From assembly GCA_902777835.1 (NCBI GenBank), contig CACYVC010000008.1, positions 21,673 through 85,672 of the forward strand: 64,000 nucleotides of DNA. The letters are read 5' to 3'. The translations under genes were made by a program, and so were the position numbers. This stretch comes from an uncultured Bacteroidales bacterium (GTDB taxonomy: Bacteria > Bacteroidota > Bacteroidia > Bacteroidales > Muribaculaceae). The notes under the pieces were generated by a model that saw only the letters and a program-made list of their open reading frames with translations, searched no databases and had not been told where the DNA came from. Shown here piece by piece: positions 34,258 through 43,645 of this stretch; positions within the stretch are counted from its first letter, which is position 1, and each line of letters begins with the position of its first letter.

Positions 34258-36702
34258 TTAAAGCTCAATCGCGTCTTTCACTTTGTCGGGGAGGAGAGCG
34301 AAGTCGATTACCTCCTTAATTGTGTTGACGAAGTGGAAGGTGAGTCCTTTGAGGTAGATGTCGTTGATTTCGTCAATGTCTTTCTTGTTGTCGCGGCACA
34401 GAATGATGTCGGTGATGCCTGCGCGCTTGGCAGCGAGGATTTTCTCTTTGATGCCGCCCACTGGCAGCACCTTGCCACGCAGGGTGATTTCGCCTGTCAT
34501 CGCCACATGGTCACGCACTTTGCGCTGGGTGAACGATGAAACCAGCGATGTCACCATTGTCACGCCTGCCGATGGGCCATCTTTTGGGATGGCGCCCTCG
34601 GGCACGTGCACATGGACGTTGTATTTATCGAAGAGTTCGTAGTCGATGTTAAAGAGCTGACTGTGGCTCTTGAGATATTGCAGCGCAATCATTGCGCTCT
34701 CCTTCATCACGTCGCCTAGGTTGCCAGTGAGGGTGAGTTTTTCGCCCTTGCCACGCGACAGTGCGCTCTCAATGAATAGAATCTCGCCACCCACGGCAGT
34801 CCATGCCAGACCTGTTACCACTCCAGCAAACTCGTTGCCCTCGTAGCGGTCGCTGTTGAAATCACGGGCTCCGAGAAACTCCTTCAGACTCTCCACGTCG
34901 ATGCTCTTGGGATATTCGTCGCCGCTTGCTTTCTTGCGTGCCACCTTGCGCAGCACCTTGGCAATCTTCTTCTCAAGTTCACGCACACCGCTCTCGCGTG
35001 TGTAACCGTCAATGATTTCGGTGATAGTTGCCTTGGGGAAGGTGATTTCTTTCTTCTCAAAACCGTTCTCTTGCAGCTGCTTGGGCACAAGGTGCTTGCG
35101 TGCAATCTCGATTTTCTCCTCTGGGATATAGCTGTTGATTTCAATCACCTCCATGCGGTCGAGCAAGGGTTTTGAGATAGTGCCAAGGTTGTTGGCGGTT
35201 GCGATAAACAGCACCTTTGAGAGGTCGTAATCCACGTCAAGGTAATTGTCGTGGAAGTGGCCGTTCTGTTCTGGGTCGAGCACCTCTAACAATGCCGATG
35301 CAGGGTCACCTTTGAAGTCCTGCCCCACCTTGTCGATTTCGTCGAGCACAATCACCGGGTTGCAGCTGTTGCACTTCATCATCGCCTCGACTATGCGGCC
35401 TGGCATAGCGCCAATGTAGGTGCGACGGTGACCGCGAATCTCGGCCTCGTCGTGCAAACCGCCCAGCGAGATGCGCTCATACTTGCGATGCAGTGCCTCG
35501 GCGATGGAGCGTCCAAGTGATGTCTTGCCCACACCCGGAGGGCCATAGAGGCAGATGATAGGTGCCTTGAGGTCGCCACGCAATTTGAGTACCGAGAGAT
35601 GCTCGAGGATGCGGTCTTTCACGTTCTCCAGCCCATAGTGGTCGCGATTGAGCTTTGTTTCCACCTTCTTGAGGTTGAAGTTGTCGGTGGTATATTCGTT
35701 CCACGGCAGGTTGAGCATGGTGTCGAGGTAGGCATATTGCGTAGAGTAGTCGGGAGACTGAGGGTTGAGGCGCTCAAGTTTCTTGAGTTCCTTCTCAAAG
35801 TGCTTTTGAGTGCTCTCGTCCCATTTTTTTTCTTTGGCACGGTTCTCGAGTTCGGGGATGTCGTCGTCGTTGGTGCCAAGCTCCTCCTGAATAGTGCGTA
35901 TCTGTTGCTGCAGGAAGTGCTCACGTTGCTGCTGCGAGAGATCTTCGCGGGTGCGCAACTGAATGCTTGCCTTCAGGTCGATGAGCTGCGCCTCTTTACT
36001 CAGAATGCCAAAGAGGTGATAAGCGCGCTTCTTGATGTCACTCTCCTGGAGCAACATCTGTTTGTCGCGGGCCTCAAAGGGGATGTTTGTGGCGAGGAAG
36101 TGCATCAAATAGACTGGATCGTCGATGTTGGTGATGGCAAATTTCATCTCTTTGCCAGCGTCGCCCATCTTGTTGAGCATGTCGTAGGTCAACTCCTTGA
36201 TAGAACTGATTATGGCCTCAAACTCGCCGTCGTTCTTCTTAGGCAATTTTTCGTTGAAGAGCGAGATGTTGCCACGCATGTAGGGTTCGCGTGTAGTGAT
36301 TTCCTCCAGCACGAAGCTCGAGCGGCCGTGCAGAATCACATTGGTGGAGTCATCGGGCAGTTTAAGCACTTTGATAACCTCGGCAACGGTGCCCACTGGG
36401 TAAAGGTCGTTTTTGTCGGGATCGTCAACATCGCTGTCAATTTGGCAAACTACTGCCAAAGGTTCACCCGTGCGCTGTGAGTCCTTAATCGCATTAAGGG
36501 ATTTTGTGCGGCCCACCATCACTGGCATTGTCATGCCTGGAAACAGCACCATATTGCGCAGGGCAAGTACTGGCACGTCTTTCAACTCCTTTTCTTTCAG
36601 AAGTTTGTCGTCGCCATTGGCATGAATCTCGGCAAAGATAGGAATGGCATGCGCGCCACCATCGTTCATTTCGTAATCTATATCTTTATTAAAATCTATC
36701 AT
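34258..36702 (-). CDS. lon: ATP-dependent protease Lon
   Basis: AAA+ serine protease degrading misfolded and regulatory proteins in the cytoplasm. 814 residues from M-I-D-F-N-K-D; an ATG 72 bases upstream would overlap the promoter and is rejected. N-terminal LAN domain (P-V-L-A-L-R-N-M-V-L-F-P-G), Walker A G-P-P-G-V-G-K-T-S, Walker B V-I-V-L-D-E-I-D, and the protease Ser-Lys dyad in D-G-P-S-A-G-V-T and G-G-I-K-E-K. A complete bacterial LonA. Confidence 0.96.
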   Translation of the reverse strand: MIDFNKDIDYEMNDGGAHAIPIFAEIHANGDDKLLKEKELKDVPVLALRNMVLFPGMTMPVMVGRTKSLNAIKDSQRTGEPLAVVCQIDSDVDDPDKNDLYPVGTVAEVIKVLKLPDDSTNVILHGRSSFVLEEITTREPYMRGNISLFNEKLPKKNDGEFEAIISSIKELTYDMLNKMGDAGKEMKFAITNIDDPVYLMHFLATNIPFEARDKQMLLQESDIKKRAYHLFGILSKEAQLIDLKASIQLRTREDLSQQQREHFLQQQIRTIQEELGTNDDDIPELENRAKEKKWDESTQKHFEKELKKLERLNPQSPDYSTQYAYLDTMLNLPWNEYTTDNFNLKKVETKLNRDHYGLENVKDRILEHLSVLKLRGDLKAPIICLYGPPGVGKTSLGRSIAEALHRKYERISLGGLHDEAEIRGHRRTYIGAMPGRIVEAMMKCNSCNPVIVLDEIDKVGQDFKGDPASALLEVLDPEQNGHFHDNYLDVDYDLSKVLFIATANNLGTISKPLLDRMEVIEINSYIPEEKIEIARKHLVPKQLQENGFEKKEITFPKATITEIIDGYTRESGVRELEKKIAKVLRKVARKKASGDEYPKSIDVESLKEFLGARDFNSDRYEGNEFAGVVTGLAWTAVGGEILFIESALSRGKGEKLTLTGNLGDVMKESAMIALQYLKSHSQLFNIDYELFDKYNVHVHVPEGAIPKDGPSAGVTMVTSLVSSFTQRKVRDHVAMTGEITLRGKVLPVGGIKEKILAAKRAGITDIILCRDNKKDIDEINDIYLKGLTFHFVNTIKEVIDFALLPDKVKDAIEL

Positions 36703-37128
36703 ATAATTATTGTGTGTTTTTGATTGCAAAATTACTAATAATATTGTATAAGCAAAACTAGTGCCAGTTATCATTTATTTCTGCTTGTAGAGTGGGCAAA
36801 TTAAAAACAACTGATTTTTAAATAAAATGCTCACGCGCGCAATGCATTGAACAAGCTCAGTTTTGACTTGCTTAATCGCATTTTTCTGATTATTCTGATT
36901 TGTGTGTGGGGCGCTTTTGCCACTCTTGCCGGAGTGGAAATTAAGCACTGTGTGCTAAAATTGATGTTGCGCCCAAGGGCGCTAAAATTTTAGTGCGAAG
37001 CACCACAATAATTTTAGAGCTGCTGTAATTGAAATAATGACAAATTATTCCTTACCCACACTATGATTAAATTTTTATTATTATATTTGCACTTTATAAA
37101 TTCTTTAAAAAACTAAAACCATAATTAT
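36703..37128. other. Intergenic region between lon and the M48 gene
   Basis: 426 bases without a gene. It holds the lon promoter on the minus strand and, on the plus strand, two neighbouring hairpins. One is GCGCCC-AA-GGGCGC (36969-36982). The other is GCTAAAATT with AATTTTAGAGC (36981-37020), enclosing GTGC-GAA-GCAC. The two share bases 36981-36982, so only one can form fully. A -7-like TATATTTG (37082-37089) precedes the M48 gene by 40 bases. Confidence 0.6.
36727..36755 (-). promoter_or_regulatory. Promoter of lon
   Basis: On the minus strand: TTG (36755-36753), 18-base spacer, TAATTTTG (36734-36727), about 25 bases before the chosen start. This supports the shorter start of lon. Confidence 0.7.
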
Positions 37129-38337
37129 ATGAGCAAACTTAATCCTAAATTAGAATTAGAGAAACAACTTGGTAAGCAGATTTATAATGCTTTGCAGGGC
37201 GAGATAGTGGAAGAGGTACTTCGTAAGACCAAGACTTCGAGTCGCGACGCCTATTGGCGCAGCAGCATGGAGGGACATAGCCTTAGGGTGCAGAAAGAAC
37301 TCTTGCCCGACTTTTATGAACTATGCCAGGATGTGAAGAAGAAACTTAAAGTAAAGGAAGAAGTCGATTTCTATATAACAGGCGACAGCGATGTCAACGC
37401 TTTCTCGTTGGCTGCCGAAGATGAAGGCGAGCACCACATCGTGAATGTGAACTCGGCGCTCTTCGACTTGATGAGCACCGATGAGCTGCGCTTTGTCATT
37501 GGTCATGAGCTGGGGCACTTGATCAACAAAGATACAGCACTGGCAAGACTCATCAACTTTGTGTTCCCACCCGAGGCGGCAGTGCCTGTGACGTTGCAGT
37601 ACAAGATACGCCTGCATGAGCAGCTTGCCGAACTCGTCGCCGATCGCTATGGCTACATGGCAACCGAGAACCTGGGCGTGTGCGTGACGGCCTTCTTCAA
37701 GATGGCATCGGGTCTAGACTTGGAAAAGATGAACGTGAGCATCGATGCCCTGATTGCCGATAACAACCGGCGCCTTGAATACTTCTTGAAAGACAAGGGC
37801 ATAAGCCGCTCGTCACATCCTGTTAATCCCATCAGGGTGCAGGCTCTCAACTTGTTTGCCACTTGCCAGTCGCAAGAAGAGCTTCATAAAGGCATGGATG
37901 AACTCATCTCCATCCTTCTCAAGGTGGGTGATAGTGAGCTCGATGAGTATATGGCACGTTTCATCGCTTCGGCAGGACTCATTGTGGCAAGTAGCGATAA
38001 GAAAGTGAAAGAAGACGAGGTGAACCAAATCATTGAGATGCTTGCCCGCCTCAAGATATTCCCTCGCAAATACCTGGAAGAGATAGCACAAGGCGATGTG
38101 GGCGCAATCTTCAACGACTCGGTGGAGAACATCCTAAAGATTAACCCTGGCATGAGAATGGGACTGCTTGAGTATATGATTCATATTGCTCTGAGCGACA
38201 AAGTGATAGCACGCAATGAGGTTGAACTATTGTATAATTTTGGCGCGAGCATATCGCTTAGCGAGATTGAAGTGGCGTCGGCGATTGCCGAATCAATCCA
38301 GCGCAACTATATGCCCAGCCTGGAGTCGATTTGCTAA
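37129..38337 (+). CDS. M48-type metallopeptidase with TerB-like C-terminal domain
   Basis: 402 residues, no signal peptide or membrane helix. The zinc motif H-E-L-G-H is at 126-130, and the third ligand is likely E168 in E-L-V-A-D-R-Y-G. That is the M48 catalytic core, here soluble rather than membrane-bound like HtpX. Residues about 265-395 are helical and acidic (K-V-K-E-D-E-V-N-Q-I-I-E-M-L, A-L-S-D-K-V-I-A-R-N-E-V-E-L-L), in the pattern of TerB-like domains. The protein is probably cytoplasmic. Its substrate is unknown. Confidence 0.8.
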   Translation: MSKLNPKLELEKQLGKQIYNALQGEIVEEVLRKTKTSSRDAYWRSSMEGHSLRVQKELLPDFYELCQDVKKKLKVKEEVDFYITGDSDVNAFSLAAEDEGEHHIVNVNSALFDLMSTDELRFVIGHELGHLINKDTALARLINFVFPPEAAVPVTLQYKIRLHEQLAELVADRYGYMATENLGVCVTAFFKMASGLDLEKMNVSIDALIADNNRRLEYFLKDKGISRSSHPVNPIRVQALNLFATCQSQEELHKGMDELISILLKVGDSELDEYMARFIASAGLIVASSDKKVKEDEVNQIIEMLARLKIFPRKYLEEIAQGDVGAIFNDSVENILKINPGMRMGLLEYMIHIALSDKVIARNEVELLYNFGASISLSEIEVASAIAESIQRNYMPSLESIC

Positions 38338-38572
38338 CTCACCACTTCGCACATAACATTTAATTTTTTACACTTATTACTTATCTCTCAACTATCCCCT
38401 CAAAATTGCGTTAAGCGCGTTTTCAATAAAAAAGATTAAAAACGCCGTTATATTTTGCTGTTTCGGGAAAAAGTAGTAATTTAGTGCACTAATTCAAATC
38501 TTGTCCTAGAGAGGGTATAAATATTGCAAAAATTAGAATACACATAACATAAACAACAAATTTAAATATCAA

Positions 38573-40171
38573 ATGAAAACCAAACATTTGCTACTTGGCG
38601 ATGAGGCCTTGGCACTTGGCGCACTGCATGCCGGATTGAGCGGCGTGTGGGCTTATCCTGGTACCCCATCGACCGAGATTACAGAGTTTATTCAAAAGAG
38701 CGAGCAAGGCCGCGCTGGCAGCGTGCATTGCCGTTGGAGTGCTAACGAGAAGACTGCTATGGAGGAGGCTTTGGGCATGAGTTATGCTGGCAAGCGCGCT
38801 ATGGTGTGCATGAAGCATGTAGGCATGAATGTGTGTGCCGACGCCTTCGTCAATAGTGCCGTGACAGGTGCTAATGGCGGCCTGGTTATTGTCGCTTGCG
38901 ATGATCCCTCGATGCACTCATCGCAGAACGAGCAGGACTCTCGCTTCTATGCCGACTTCGCTATGATGCCATGCTTCGAGCCCTCTTCTCAACAAGAGGC
39001 CTACGAGATGGTGCGCTGCGCGTTTGATTACAGTGAGAAGAACCGCATCCCCGTGCTGATGCGCCTCACCACCCGCATGGCTCACTCTCGCGCTATCGTT
39101 GAGACCAGCGAGCAACTCAATCAAAACGAGATTCACTTCCCTGAGAATCCTCGTCAGTGGGTTACTCTGCCAGTGAACGCCCGCATGCGCAACGATCAGC
39201 TTGTGAAAGACATCCTCGCATTTGAGGAAGACGCTTGCACCATGGGTCAGAACCAGTATATTGATGGTCCCGACAACTCGATGGGTATCATCACTTGCGG
39301 TATCGCCTACAACTACCTCATGGAGAACTATCCCGACGGATGCCCATTCCCAGTGCTCAAGCTCACTCAATACCCATTGCCCAAGAAGATGGTGCGCAAG
39401 ATGGCTGCCGAGTGCAAGAGCATCATGGTAGTGGAAGAAGGCCAACCACTGGTTGAGAAACTGCTTCGTGGCGTACTTGAACTGCCAATAGAGGTTAAAG
39501 GTCGTCTTGATGGCACCTTGCCACGCACTGGCGAGCTTAACCCCGACGTGCTGCGTGCTGCTCTTGGCATGGCTCCACTTGAGGCTCATGCTGCTGCAAC
39601 AGTAACTGTTCCCCGTCCACCAGCATTGTGCCAGGGCTGCGGTCACCGCGACTTCTACACAGCACTCAATAATGTGCTCAAGAACTATGAGACTGCTCGC
39701 GTCTTTGCCGACATCGGCTGCTACACTCTTGGCTGGCTGGCTCCATTCCATGCCTTCCAGACCTGTGTGGAGATGGGTGCTTCGCTCACCATGTCGATTG
39801 GCGCTGCCAACGCTGGAGTACATCCTTCGGTAGCTGTGATTGGTGACTCTACATTCACTCACAGCGGCATGACAGGCTTGCTCGATGCAGTTAACGAGAA
39901 AGCCAACATCACCCTGTGCATCAGTGATAACCTTACTACAGGTATGACTGGTGGACAAGACTCGGCCGGCACTGGTCGCCTTGAGCAGATTTGCTACGGC
40001 GTGGGTGTTGATCCAGCACACGTGCGTGTGATTGTTCCTCTTCCCAAGAACTATCCCGATATGGAGAAGGTGATTGACGAGGAAATCAACTACAAGGGTG
40101 TTTCTGTAATTATCGCTCGCCGCGAGTGCATTCAGACCGCTAAGCGTCATGCAAAGGCTAAAGCAAAATGA
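38573..40171 (+). CDS. iorA: Indolepyruvate:ferredoxin oxidoreductase, alpha subunit
   Basis: Oxidatively decarboxylates arylpyruvates to aryl-acetyl-CoA with ferredoxin as acceptor; oxygen sensitive. 532 residues. The pyrimidine-binding half begins Y-P-G-T-P-S-T-E (28-35). The diphosphate half has Q-G-C-G-H-R-D-F-Y and I-G-D-S-T-F-T-H-S-G-M-T-G-L...N, the TPP motif. The usual C-terminal 2x[4Fe-4S] domain of longer IorA proteins is missing; the protein ends soon after the TPP domain in a Lys/Ala tail. Starts an operon with iorB, an aminotransferase and a CoA-transferase. Confidence 0.92.
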   Translation: MKTKHLLLGDEALALGALHAGLSGVWAYPGTPSTEITEFIQKSEQGRAGSVHCRWSANEKTAMEEALGMSYAGKRAMVCMKHVGMNVCADAFVNSAVTGANGGLVIVACDDPSMHSSQNEQDSRFYADFAMMPCFEPSSQQEAYEMVRCAFDYSEKNRIPVLMRLTTRMAHSRAIVETSEQLNQNEIHFPENPRQWVTLPVNARMRNDQLVKDILAFEEDACTMGQNQYIDGPDNSMGIITCGIAYNYLMENYPDGCPFPVLKLTQYPLPKKMVRKMAAECKSIMVVEEGQPLVEKLLRGVLELPIEVKGRLDGTLPRTGELNPDVLRAALGMAPLEAHAAATVTVPRPPALCQGCGHRDFYTALNNVLKNYETARVFADIGCYTLGWLAPFHAFQTCVEMGASLTMSIGAANAGVHPSVAVIGDSTFTHSGMTGLLDAVNEKANITLCISDNLTTGMTGGQDSAGTGRLEQICYGVGVDPAHVRVIVPLPKNYPDMEKVIDEEINYKGVSVIIARRECIQTAKRHAKAKAK

Positions 40172-40206
40172 TTCTATCCACATCTAACAAATAAAATTCT
40201 CAAATC

Positions 40207-40791
40207 ATGAAACAAGATATAATTCTTTGCGGTGTGGGCGGACAAGGAATCCTCTCCATTGCTACTATCATAGGTTGGGCTGCCCTGAAAGAGGGTATCT
40301 ACTTGAAACAAGCCGAGGTGCATGGCATGAGCCAGCGTGGTGGCGACGTGCAGAGCAATCTGCGTCTGTCCGACGCTCCTATCAGCAGTGACCTTATTGC
40401 TCACGGCGCTTGCGACCTCATCATCTCGCTTGAGCCAATGGAGGCTCTGCGTTATGTGCAGTATCTCAACCCAAATGGCTGGGTTATTACTAACACCACT
40501 CCTTTTGTCAACATTCCTAACTATCCTGAGATGGAGGCCGTGAATGCTGAGCTCAAGAAGCAGGGCAACGTCATTATGATCGACGTTGACGCTATTGCTA
40601 AGGAAGTTAAATCGCCACGCAGCGCCAACATGGTGCTTCTGGGCGCCGCCGCTTCGGTTCTTGAGATGCTCAAGCCCGAGCAGCTACTTGAGGGCATCAC
40701 CAATGTCTTCGCCAGCAAGGGCGATGCAATAGTAGAAACCAACATTGCCGCCTTCAAGGCTGGTTATGAGTTTGCACAAAAGAATAAATAA
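40207..40791 (+). CDS. iorB: Indolepyruvate oxidoreductase, beta (gamma-domain) subunit
   Basis: 194 residues, Rossmann-like POR gamma domain. G-V-G-G-Q-G-I-L-S near the N-terminus, E-V-H-G-M-S-Q-R-G-G in the middle, and A-N-M-V-L-L-G-A later are typical of IorB. It forms the heterodimer with IorA. It is 35 bases downstream of iorA. A mate in the same transcript, with no ferredoxin gene in between. Confidence 0.93.
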   Translation: MKQDIILCGVGGQGILSIATIIGWAALKEGIYLKQAEVHGMSQRGGDVQSNLRLSDAPISSDLIAHGACDLIISLEPMEALRYVQYLNPNGWVITNTTPFVNIPNYPEMEAVNAELKKQGNVIMIDVDAIAKEVKSPRSANMVLLGAAASVLEMLKPEQLLEGITNVFASKGDAIVETNIAAFKAGYEFAQKNK

Positions 40792-40866
40792 CAAGAGGAC
40801 AAGGGGAGAAGATTCTCTCTCTAAACTCTTCCCCCTTCCTCTAACCTATAAAACTATAAAACAACT

Positions 40867-42186
40867 ATGAGTTTTCCTTTAAAACAACAAGTTCTAAACG
40901 ATATCATGGCCGAGCGCGACCTTACCGACGTGTCGAGGACCACTATTCGCCAGTGTGCAGCTATCGCAGCCGAAATGGAAAAAGCGGCAGGCGAGAAGTT
41001 CTTGCGACTGGAGGTGGGAGTCCCTGGTCTGGCTCCAGGTCAAGTAGGCGTTGAGGCCCAGAAAGCTGCTCTCGACCATGGCATAGCAAGCATTTACCCC
41101 GCCATCAGCGGTCTGCCCGAGCTCAAAGAGAATGCCTCAAAATTCATCAAAGCTTTCATTGACGTGGATATTGCCCCCGAGTGCATAGTGCCCACTGTGG
41201 GCTCGATGCAGGCTGGCATGAATCTTATGCTCGAGTGCTCACAGCTTGACCCTGAGAAAGACACTATCCTCTATGTGAATCCAGGTTTTGCGCCTCATGT
41301 GATGCAAGCTTCGGTGCAAGGCATCAAGCATGAGCAGTTCGACATATATGAGTACCGTGGCGCTAAGCTTCGCGACAAACTCGAGGAATATTGCTCTAAG
41401 GGCAACATCGTGGCAATCGTCTATTCTAACCCCAATAACCCATCATGGGTGTGCTTGACCGACGAGGAGTTGCAGATTATTGGCGAGATGGCCAACAAAT
41501 ATGACATGATAGTGCTCGAGGACCATGCCTACCTCTGCATGGACTTCCGTACTGACAAGTCAGTGCCTTTTGAGCCACCTTTCCAGCCTACAGTAGCACG
41601 CTACACCGATAACTACGTCTTCATGCTTTCGGGCTCTAAGGTGTTCAGTTATGCTGGCGAGCGCATTGCTGTGGTTGGATTCAGCAACAAGCTCTTCCAT
41701 CGTGAATATCCCGCCTTGCGTAAGCGCTATGGTATTGGCCGCATGGGCGACAACTTCATCTTCACATATTTGTATGTGGCTTCGTCGGGAACTTCTCACT
41801 CGGCACAATATGCATTGTCGGCAATGATGAAGGCTGCCGTTGAGGGCAAATATAAATTCGTCGATGAGGTGCGTGAATATGGCCGTCGTGCCAAGATTAC
41901 CAAGCAGATTTTCTTGAAACATGGTTTCAATATCATCTATGATAAAGATGGTGACCAAGACCTAGCCGACGGATTCTATTACACCATTGGCTATGAGGGC
42001 ATGAGCGACTCGCAGCTGCTCAACGACTTGATGCTGTGCGGTATCTCGGCTATCACGCTCAACACCACTGGTAGCAAGCAGCCAGGCATCCGTGCTTGTG
42101 TGTCGCAGCTCAACAGCGACTGGCACATCAAGGCTCTTGATGAGCGACTGGGTATCTTTGTAGAACTACAAAAAAATAAGAAATAA
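40867..42186 (+). CDS. Class I/II aminotransferase (aromatic type by context)
   Basis: 439 residues, PLP fold type I. The Schiff-base lysine lies in S-G-S-K-V-F-S-Y-A-G-E-R (K258). Y-S-N-P-N-N-P-S-W (186-194) and the L-E-D-H-A-Y segment complete the cofactor site. Sequence alone does not fix the substrate. Beside iorAB, the likely reaction is transamination of Trp, Phe or Tyr to the arylpyruvate that IOR consumes. The stop shares a base with the next start (TAATG). Confidence 0.87.
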   Translation: MSFPLKQQVLNDIMAERDLTDVSRTTIRQCAAIAAEMEKAAGEKFLRLEVGVPGLAPGQVGVEAQKAALDHGIASIYPAISGLPELKENASKFIKAFIDVDIAPECIVPTVGSMQAGMNLMLECSQLDPEKDTILYVNPGFAPHVMQASVQGIKHEQFDIYEYRGAKLRDKLEEYCSKGNIVAIVYSNPNNPSWVCLTDEELQIIGEMANKYDMIVLEDHAYLCMDFRTDKSVPFEPPFQPTVARYTDNYVFMLSGSKVFSYAGERIAVVGFSNKLFHREYPALRKRYGIGRMGDNFIFTYLYVASSGTSHSAQYALSAMMKAAVEGKYKFVDEVREYGRRAKITKQIFLKHGFNIIYDKDGDQDLADGFYYTIGYEGMSDSQLLNDLMLCGISAITLNTTGSKQPGIRACVSQLNSDWHIKALDERLGIFVELQKNKK

Positions 42187-43478
42187 TGAATTACATGAGT
42201 GCCGACGAGACGGTTCGCCTTGTCAAGAGTGGAGACCATATCTACTGCATGGGCAGTACGGCGATTCCCGTGGTGCTGCAGAGCGCTCTGGCGCGACGTG
42301 CCAGCGAGCTGCGCGATGTGGTAGTGTATTCGGCTTTCAACGTGCCCTACGGCGAATGCCCGTTGTGCAACCCAGAGTATAAGGATTCATTTATTACCAA
42401 GAGCCTCTTCCTCAGTGGCGACCAGCGCAAGTGGGTGGCACAGGGCTATGGCGAGGTGATTCCAGCCTTCTTGGGCGAGATTCCTTTCTTGTTCCGCAGC
42501 AAGCAGCTGCCTCTCGACGTAACATTCCTTAACTGCTCGCCCCCTGATAAGGATGGCTATTGCAGCTATGGCATGAGCGCCGACTTAGCATTCAGTGCTG
42601 TGGAGATGTCAAAGACCATCATTGCGCAAATCAACGACAGTATGCCATACCTGTGTGGCGCTGCCAAGATTCATGAGAGCGAGATTGCTGCTGCAGTGCG
42701 CTGCGATGAGCCTCCGCTGGCTATGGAGTTTGGAGAATCGACACCCATCGAGAGTGCGATAGGTGGCTTTATCGCTGCCGAGATTCCTGATGGTGCCACT
42801 TTGCAGATTGGCGTGGGCGGTATTCCTAACGCTGTGCTTGCTGGTATCAAGAACAACAAGCATCTGGGTCTCCACACCGAGGCGATGACCGATGGCGTGG
42901 TGCGATTGATAGAGGAGGGGGTAATTGACAACAGTCTCAAGAAGATTCATCCAGGCAAGAGCGTGGCAAGCCTTGCGCTTGGCTCAAAACGTATGTACGA
43001 CTTCCTTGACTATAATGAGGATGTGGAGTTCTACGACGTGGCATATACTAACGACCCTCAGATAATCCGTCAGAATCCCAAGCCCATCGCCATCAACAGT
43101 GCTATTGAGGTTGACCTCACTGGCCAGGTGTGCGCCGACAGCATTGGCACGATGATTTTCTCTAGCGTGGGAGGTCAGCACGACTTTATGTATGGTGCTG
43201 CTCTCAATCCCGAGGGCAAGACATTCATAGCATTGCCATCACGCACTGGCAAGGGTAAAAGCAAAATTGTGCCTACTCTCACTCCTGGCGCCGGCGTCGT
43301 GACCACTAGGTTCCAGACACAGTATGTCGTTACTGAGCATGGCATTGTTTATCTTCGCAACAAGAGTATGGCAGAGCGCGCAAGAGCACTTATTTCCATC
43401 GCTCATCCCGACGACCGAGAGGAACTCGAGCGCGCAGCATATGAGCGCTTTGGATACAGCTTCTTGCGTTACAAGTAA
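42186..43478 (+). CDS. Acyl-CoA:carboxylate CoA-transferase (acetyl-CoA hydrolase/transferase family)
   Basis: 430 residues of the Cat1/4-hydroxybutyrate CoA-transferase type. The catalytic glutamate lies in L-H-T-E-A-M-T-D-G (E232). The oxyanion/CoA loop G-V-G-G-I-P-N-A-V is at 209-217 and V-V-T-E-H-G-I near the C-terminus. In this operon it would move CoA from aryl-acetyl-CoA to acetate or another acid, releasing the aryl acetate. An alternative start nine bases downstream (M-S-A-D-E) is possible. A terminator follows. Confidence 0.87.
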   Translation: MNYMSADETVRLVKSGDHIYCMGSTAIPVVLQSALARRASELRDVVVYSAFNVPYGECPLCNPEYKDSFITKSLFLSGDQRKWVAQGYGEVIPAFLGEIPFLFRSKQLPLDVTFLNCSPPDKDGYCSYGMSADLAFSAVEMSKTIIAQINDSMPYLCGAAKIHESEIAAAVRCDEPPLAMEFGESTPIESAIGGFIAAEIPDGATLQIGVGGIPNAVLAGIKNNKHLGLHTEAMTDGVVRLIEEGVIDNSLKKIHPGKSVASLALGSKRMYDFLDYNEDVEFYDVAYTNDPQIIRQNPKPIAINSAIEVDLTGQVCADSIGTMIFSSVGGQHDFMYGAALNPEGKTFIALPSRTGKGKSKIVPTLTPGAGVVTTRFQTQYVVTEHGIVYLRNKSMAERARALISIAHPDDREELERAAYERFGYSFLRYK

Positions 43479-43500
43479 AGAATCTTTTGTACTATAATTT

Positions 43501-43541
43501 AAGGTGTGGCAGAATTATTAAAATTCTGCCCGCCTTTTTAA
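43501..43541 (+). terminator. Terminator of the ior operon
   Basis: GGTGTGGCAGAAT pairs with ATTCTGCCCGCC (two small bulges), then five T. Ends the four-gene operon. Confidence 0.75.
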
Positions 43542-43645
43542 AAACACATGGTGGCTTAGCCGAGAAATCAGTTACCAGTTATCAGTCTCTTTCCTCTATT
43601 CTCGTTCCACCCTCTACTCGCCACAGGCGCTAACTTAACAATATC

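Noticed and set aside
38918-40183. Long reverse ORF of 421 residues opposite iorA
   Set aside because: The plus strand encodes a complete IorA; the reverse reading has no family pattern and reflects codon bias.
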